Of a stretch of DNA of 64,000 bases, positions 58,681 through 64,000 are shown piece by piece. The translations under genes were made by a program, and so were the position numbers. The notes under the pieces were generated by a model, which searched no databases, was not told the DNA's origin, and worked only from the letters and a program-made list of their open reading frames with translations. This DNA comes from Tribonema minus (taxonomy: Eukaryota > Sar > Xanthophyceae > Tribonematales > Tribonemataceae): contig JAFCMP010000039.1 in the NCBI GenBank assembly GCA_017506865.1, positions 248,001-312,000 of the forward strand, in the 5' to 3' direction. Within the stretch, counting starts at the first letter, position 1, and every line of letters starts with the position of its first letter.

Positions 58681-58998
58681 CTCCTGGGGTCAATTCCTGT
58701 CGGCAGGGTGAGTCGCACGCCAGCTCCTCGGCAGGTGGGCTACGACGCACGTCAACGATTGAGGCAGCAGTCGGAAAGTGCAGCACCTGTGAGGCAGCCC
58801 CTCGTTCCTTAGACCTTGATGGGCAGTTGCTTTCTGTCGCAACTGAATTTCCCAACTGTGGGAATTTACTTCAAGTTAAAGAGGAGAACTTGAAGTACAT
58901 TGACCACGAGGAAAAAGCGCGTCGTCGTACGGCAGGGCTTTTTCGGCCCGAAGCGAGAAACAATACAAGGGGCAGGGTTTGATCAATAGTTGAGCCAG
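58681..58998. promoter_or_regulatory. divergent promoter region
   Basis: 318 bp between the start codons of the unknown gene (-) and the thioredoxin-fold gene (+). It contains ttacttcaagttaaagaggagaacttgaagta spread over 58866-58897, an inverted pair of the dispersed tacttcaagt word. Confidence 0.4.
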
Positions 58999-60350
58999 AT
59001 GGCGCAAGCAGAGCGAGTTCGCATCATGACTCGACCACGCCGATATGTCATCAGCTTCATTCCAGCCCTCAGGCTGCTTTCATTTGCGGTCAGCCTGTTG
59101 TTAGCCAGCAGCCCGTTTGTGCAGCCCGAAATAGCGTCATTCGCCGCTGCCGCTGGCGCACCTGGCTCGGCGATTCCACTGTCGCCTGATGGTCACAGCT
59201 TGATCACGTCCTCCCTGCTTACAGTAGAGCTGTACTTGGATCTTGCCTGCACGGACTGCGCTAGAGCATACCCGGCAATAAAAAAGGCGATGGAGGTGTA
59301 TGGGCCGTACGCAAGCTTTGTGGTCCGGCTGCTGCCGCTGCCGTACCATAGAGCGGCCTTCGACCTGGCACGGGCAGCGCATGTGAGTGGAACGTGCCCT
59401 GCAGCCATATGCCGCCACCAGCCCACTGGTGTACCATCTACAGTATCAAGCGTTCTAGAGATGCGGTTGCGACGGCAAAACCGAAGCACCCTCTGTGATC
59501 TCAACCACCACGTGCAAAAGCAATCGGGCGTGTCACATGCGGGCAATGCACGGGTCCAACAGGAATCAATCGATGCGAACCGGAGGTGGATGCATTCTAC
59601 TGCCGCAATCATTTTGTTTCACTTCTGCATTGATGTTGGTTTATTGGCTGCTGACTGGACGTGTCGCTGAGGGGGGCAGGCTGGCGCAGTTCAGACTTCC
59701 GGGACCTTGACACTGGCCACAGCATGCACACGACACAAATGCGCTTTCTCACCAGTAGCTCAGCGACGTCAAGCCACTGCTTCCGCTGTGACCTCCCAAC
59801 CGCGACCACAACGCGCAATTCCATCACCACGCCTCAACAGCCCTTGCCTGCGTTAGACATATCGCTGAACCCCCCAGCCCCCCCCCCCCCCCCCCCCCCC
59901 CCGCCGTTTCCCATACATGCACCCCTTCACACCGCCACGCAGGCCATCAAAGTGCTCGCGCCGCAGTCCCTTTTACCCTTCATGGACGCCGCCTTCGCGC
60001 GGCAGCGCGAGGTCCTCGACGACGCGCTCGCGGACGTCCCCGCGCGCGACGTCGCCGCCATCATCTACGCGTGGTTCGCCGACGCGGGCATACCCGTCAG
60101 CGAGGCGGCGTACGCGGCCGCGGTGCGCGCGCGCGACGTCGAGATGGCCGCGCGCTACGAATTCAAGTACGCCGCGCTGCGCGGCGTGTACGGCACGCCG
60201 ACGGTCGTCATCGGCGGCGTCGCGGCGGAGTTCGACGCGGGCAGCTGGGACGCGTGGCAGGGCGCGCTGGCGCCGCTGCTGCCGCCGCCGCCGCCGCTGC
60301 CGCCTGCTGCGGAGGCGGCGGCGCCGCCGCTGCTCGCCGCGCTCATCTGA
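58999..60350 (+). CDS. secretory thioredoxin-fold (DsbA-like) protein
   Basis: Probable thiol-disulfide oxidoreductase of the secretory pathway or another membrane-bounded compartment. Two exons, 58999-59382 and 59943-60350 (TGA), 263 residues. A basic N-terminus and hydrophobic segment (ALRLLSFAVSLLLASSPFV) look like a signal peptide or anchor. The thioredoxin strand VELYLDLACTDCARAYPAI carries a C-T-D-C motif at about residues 84-87. The second exon supplies the helical insertion (LLPFMDAAFARQREVLDDAL) and the strand with the cis-proline loop YGTPTVVIGG (about 213). The end is Pro/Ala-rich. The layout fits DsbA/frnE-like folds. The substrate is unknown. A 25-C run precedes the acceptor. ATG 59026 is an alternative start nearer the signal sequence. 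Confidence 0.8.
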
Positions 60351-62453
60351 GGCAGCGCCCCGTGCGTGTGTGGCCGCTTGCGTGTACGGTTGGTCACGCC
60401 TGGTGGCATGCCACGTGCGCAAGGGCCCATACTGGTTTTGTAGCGCTCGGCATCCTCTTACTCTGAACACCTCTTGCTGGCGGCGGGCGAGCAGTTCTCA
60501 TGGGCATGGGGCGGGTGCAGGGGGAGGGGGGGGGGGGGGGTATGTTGTGGCAGCAGCGCGCTGATTGCACCTGCTCTGTAACGGCCGTCAGCGCAGCTGT
60601 CGCACCTGATGGGGCACGCGCCATTTCAATGCTGCTGGCCGCTACGTGCGTGCGCAGCAAACCAAAGGCTGTATATACGCATGTAAATCACTGGAGGCAC
60701 AGCACGATCGTAGTGCTGCCCTTTACGTAATACACGACCTGCTTGAGGAACCCATCAGACAATGAGAAAGATGCGTGATCATGTGTTTCTGAGCGACTCG
60801 CGTGCGCCGAGCACTGGACTTCGTCGATATTGCAATCAAGGATGGTGCACTTGAAGCTGGGACAAGATGATGTTTACCAGTTGTCACCACGGTTTCAATT
60901 GGGGAGGGGGGGGGGGGTGCGCTCGTCAACGTTTAGCACTGTTATGCTGGCCTACTGCATCCTGAAGGGCGCTTCCGGACTCTACTTACACTAAGTAGGG
61001 GTGATTAGTCACTGATGACGCGTTTCCACTTCAATAGAGTGCGTGCTTGATTCGAATTCTCGCCAAGGCGCAGAGCGGCTCACGTGATCAACGAACGTCT
61101 TTCGCAACACCATCAAGTGACATCATAATGCACACGCGGTCAGTCAGGACACGCAGAGGGCGCAGACCGGCCAAGTCAGCGCAGACACATGCAAGCGGCG
61201 CACGAACACCAAATTGCACACAAGTCTGCGCGTATGCATACATGGTGTCCCCGTCAAAATTGTCATCTGTGTCAGCGTGCGGGTGTAATCCGTGCGTGGC
61301 TCGCGCCATCGCAAAACTTGCGGTTCGTGTCCAAACGCGTGCATCCCCAAAGGCGAAAAGCGCGACGACTCTCAAAAAGCTCTCCCTCCCTCCCCGTGAA
61401 CCCCCCCCCCCGTTATGCCTGTTACATACTCAAATGGAGGTCTGGTGGCGTGGTTGCCGGCCGAGGCGACTCTCCTTTACTTTATTCACACACCCTTTTG
61501 CTGAGAAATGTGGGGAGCACTGACGTCATGTCAGTGACATGCAGTGCGCAGCGCGCGCGCGCGCGCATCTACAGGGCCTATCATCGACTGGCGCCGCCTC
61601 TGCCGCACGCGCGCGCGCACGCAGGCAGTCGGCGTGAGGGGCGCCAGGCTGTTACCAGCGGGCGCTAGACGCACCGCAGCTAGCGCTATGCATATGGCGC
61701 GCCGCGTAGCCGGTGCCGCCACTGCTGCGGCCGGCGCGCGGCGGGGGTCGGAGTCAGAGCTAGGGGGGCGGGACTGAAGGTCCTCCTGCCTAGCCCCCTT
61801 GGAAGGGGGGGGGGACACACTGCGGTGCGGGCCCCTGGCTAGGGGGGGCGGGGGGGACTGAAGGTCCGCCCCGCAGCCCCCGTGGATGTACCTTGTGATT
61901 TCAAAAGCCCCGAACCCCCGCGCGCGCGCTGGCCGGTGGCGCAAAAGGCGCGCATATTACGTTATCATCACACACAAACTCGTCGTCTAGTCTTGAGATC
62001 TGAGAAGGCACGGGGAAAGGGGGGGGGGTAGCTGGGCTCTGCCTGTGCTGGGGTTGCAGACGGCGCCCTCACCCCCCCCCCCTCCCCCCGGTCGGCTCTC
62101 ACGTCTGCGTGCCGTAAACATAAGTGTCGGCATGCACTTGTTTCGCCCTACACTCATCGTAGCACATCCCCCCCCCCCCCCCGCTCACGCCGACCCGTAG
62201 CAATGTCGTTCGTGCGCATCCGACCATTGTTGAACGCGATCGCTGCCGGTCAGTCCGCCCCCCAAAAAGCCGTCATGGACATAGCTCTCCTCGCCCTCCC
62301 CCCCCCCCCCAAGCCCGGTGCCCTGCCACAGCCGCACGGCGCGCCATCACGGCCAGCGTGACAAGCATCTGCAGCCAGTGCGACCGCCCCCCTTCCCCCT
62401 CCCCCCCCCACACGAAGCTGCAGCTGCCGCCCCCGCGCCGTCTCCCGGCGACC
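60351..62453. other. 2.1 kb without a confident gene
   Basis: Rich in G/C homopolymers (for example 60527-60540, 62021-62028, 62168-62182). It includes a 79-bp-spaced direct repeat with core gggactgaaggtcc at about 61770 and 61855, each preceded by ctaggggggcg. No exon chain was recognised. Confidence 0.5.
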
Positions 62454-63675
62454 TTATCTGATCAGGACGCCTGCATCGCCGCTGCCGCCGCCGGACCGCG
62501 CGCAGCCCCCGCTGCTGCCGCACGCCGCGCCCAGCAGCGCGCCGCACGCGCCGCCGTGCAGCGGCGGCATGCTGGGCGTGCCCGCGCCGCTGGTGGCGGC
62601 GCTCAGCGGCGCAGTGTCGTAGCCGCTGCTGCCGCCGCCGCTGCTGCTGCTGCTGCTGCCACGCGTGCCGCCGCAGCCGCTGCTGCCTCCGCCGCACTTG
62701 GCCGCCAGCGCCGCCTCCAGCGCTCGCTGCATGTGCGCCGCCGCCGCCGCCGCCGTGCGTGCCTGCGGGTGCATTGCAGCGTCACGATTAACGATCGGCT
62801 CAGCTCGTGATGATGATTGCGCAATAGCTTATTGAGGCCATGCTAAGCGTGTTGGCCAGTACGGAGCCAGGCGCTCTCGACCGCACACAGAAATGGGCAC
62901 GGACTCAGGAAGCGTTGAAGCAGCATGAGGTTGACGCTCCTTTGCCAAAGTGTGCGTGACGCGGGTCCCACAAAGACTTTCGCGATACTGCCTGCAGTTG
63001 AGGCAGTCTGCGGCCTCCTCCGCGCCCGCACCCACACAGCAATCAAGGCGAATGCGTGCTGATGGAGCGAGGACTCATCTTACACAGAGCGCAACATCAC
63101 AGGCCTGACTCTCACCTTGGCGCTGCCGTCAACGAACACCGGCGCCTCCGCCGCCGCCGCTGCAGCCCCGCAGCAGTTCGCCTGCACAGCCGCGCAGCGC
63201 CGCCCTCCCGTTGCCGCAGCGTCTGCAGCGCTGCAGCACGCGGCAGCGCCCCAAGCATGTCCGACCGCGACAGCCCCCGCGGAGGCGTCGGCAGCAGCGG
63301 CGGCAGCGTGCGCGTAGGGCGGCGCCGCGTGGCGCAGCGCCGTCGCGGCCATCTCGCGCAGCACCGCGCCGGCGGGGACGCGCGCTGCGCGTGGCGCAGC
63401 AGCGGCGTCGGCAGCAGCGGCGGGCGCAGCGCCTGCGGCAGCGCTGGCGTCGGCGGCAGCAGCTGCGGAGGCGGCAGCGGCGACGGCGGCGGCAGCGGCA
63501 GCGCCAGCGGCGGCGGTGCGGTGGGCGTCGAGGATGAGCCAGCCGCCATCGCCGGAGCCCGCGATGGGGTCGCAGACGCGCCACGCCCACGCGCGCAGCC
63601 TGCGCGCGATGCGCTCGTTGCGCGCGCGCCACGCCTCTGCCTGGTAGAGGATGGCGGCGACGGCGGAGAGCACTG
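62454..63675 (-). CDS. Ala-rich protein of unknown function, 3' exons
   Basis: Two joined exons on the minus strand: about 63675 (or 63672) to 63116 and 62762-62454 (TAA), phase 0 at the join (AAG|gtgaga; cacccgcag|gca). Together they give about 288 residues. The first part reads AILYQAEAWRARNERIARRL, AWAWRVCDP and DGGWLILDAH, which looks folded and helical. It then passes into a long polyalanine region, FVDGSAK, a second Ala-rich helix (HMQRALEAALAAK) and a Gly/Ser/Cys-rich tail. The family is not recognised. The 5' part lies further upstream, probably beyond the window edge. Confidence 0.5.
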
Positions 63676-64000
63676 CTGTGAGAAGGCGTATTTGTGGTCG
63701 CGAGGAGGCGGTGCAGACTTCGAAGCCGGCCACGAGAGGCAGGGAGGGGGAATGCCGCTGCACAGCACTGCGGTGCTGCGACAACCTGCCTTGGCGTGCG
63801 CTCAATTGCGGACACAGCCCAAGCATGGATACGCGTGGAAGTGCGTCTGCCGCCAGCGGCGATGGAACGGCGCGGCGGCGCGGCGCACAAGCTCTGCACT
63901 ATCCCGTGCCCAGCAGAGCCGGCGCTGCACAGAACTCAAGAGCCTAGACGCGTGTGCAGCGCAGACGGCTGTGCGACAGCGCTGACGCGCACACTGCCGT
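63676..64000. other. window edge, intron or upstream part of the Ala-rich gene
   Basis: An acceptor-like cacag sits at 63676-63680 for the downstream exon on the minus strand. No further exon could be placed before the window ends. Confidence 0.4.

Noticed and set aside
58031..58855. 274-codon minus frame overlapping the 57643-58680 gene
   Set aside because: It begins with a non-ATG codon and its first ATG is far inside; the overlapping frame with ATG at 58680 is open to its stop and has better-looking segments.
61040..61075. tRNA-like sequence around gattcgaattc
   Set aside because: No acceptor stem, anticodon arm or D-arm could be paired around it.
1..64000. CRISPR arrays, bacterial operons, rRNA genes
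   Set aside because: The repeats present are tandem or inverted duplications without regular spacers; the genes are spliced and eukaryotic; no rRNA-like sequence was recognised.

Overview
The window looks like nuclear DNA of a GC-rich, intron-rich unicellular eukaryote. It has spliced housekeeping genes with GT-AG introns, long poly-C runs in front of 3' splice sites, polyQ/polyA/polyG/polyS tracts in proteins, and CAG and GCC triplet arrays. Short interstitial CCCTAA-type (TTAGGG) telomere-like repeats and the wording of the ribosomal protein eS8 lean towards an alga, perhaps a photosynthetic stramenopile (yellow-green or brown lineage). A green alga cannot be excluded from sequence reading alone.

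Layout. 624-9111 (+): 3' part of a large multi-exon membrane protein with Cache-type sensor domains resembling those of cyanobacterial chemoreceptors. 10118-16003: two nearly identical 0.87-kb direct repeats about 5.0 kb apart, flanking less GC-rich DNA with an ORF (12139-13752, -) that resembles the zinc-knuckle/restriction-like endonuclease tail of a non-LTR retrotransposon. 16033-17292 (+): FBXO31-like F-box protein, starting just after the second repeat. 18228-19820 (+): polyQ protein of unknown function. 19821-22219: no confident gene. 22220-25431 (-): ribosomal protein eS8, six exons, divergent from 25799-27133 (+), proteasome assembly chaperone 2. 29766-39157 (-): RTEL1-type DNA helicase, nine exons. 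39992-43720 (-): WDR61/SKI8 WD40 protein (5' end not found). 46501-50462 (-): DNAJB12/14-like membrane J-protein, divergent from 50775-56938 (+), the splicing factor CWC22. 57643-58680 (-): unknown low-complexity protein, divergent from 58999-60350 (+), a secreted or ER thioredoxin-fold (DsbA-like) protein. 62454-63675 (-): 3' part of an unknown alanine-rich gene.

The genes do not form a pathway; they are independent housekeeping and sensory genes, several in head-to-head pairs with 0.3-0.4 kb between start codons. The most unusual feature is structural. In at least four genes (Cache receptor, eS8, RTEL1, CWC22) an intron holds one or two decayed tandem copies of the adjoining exon end together with its splice site, with periods of about 95, 120-135 or 150 bp. 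Purely intronic tandem duplications of similar size occur as well. This suggests that introns in this genome grow by local duplication across exon-intron borders. In eS8 one copy is exactly 150 nt away, has an intact AG and is in frame and open, so it could be used as an alternative acceptor.
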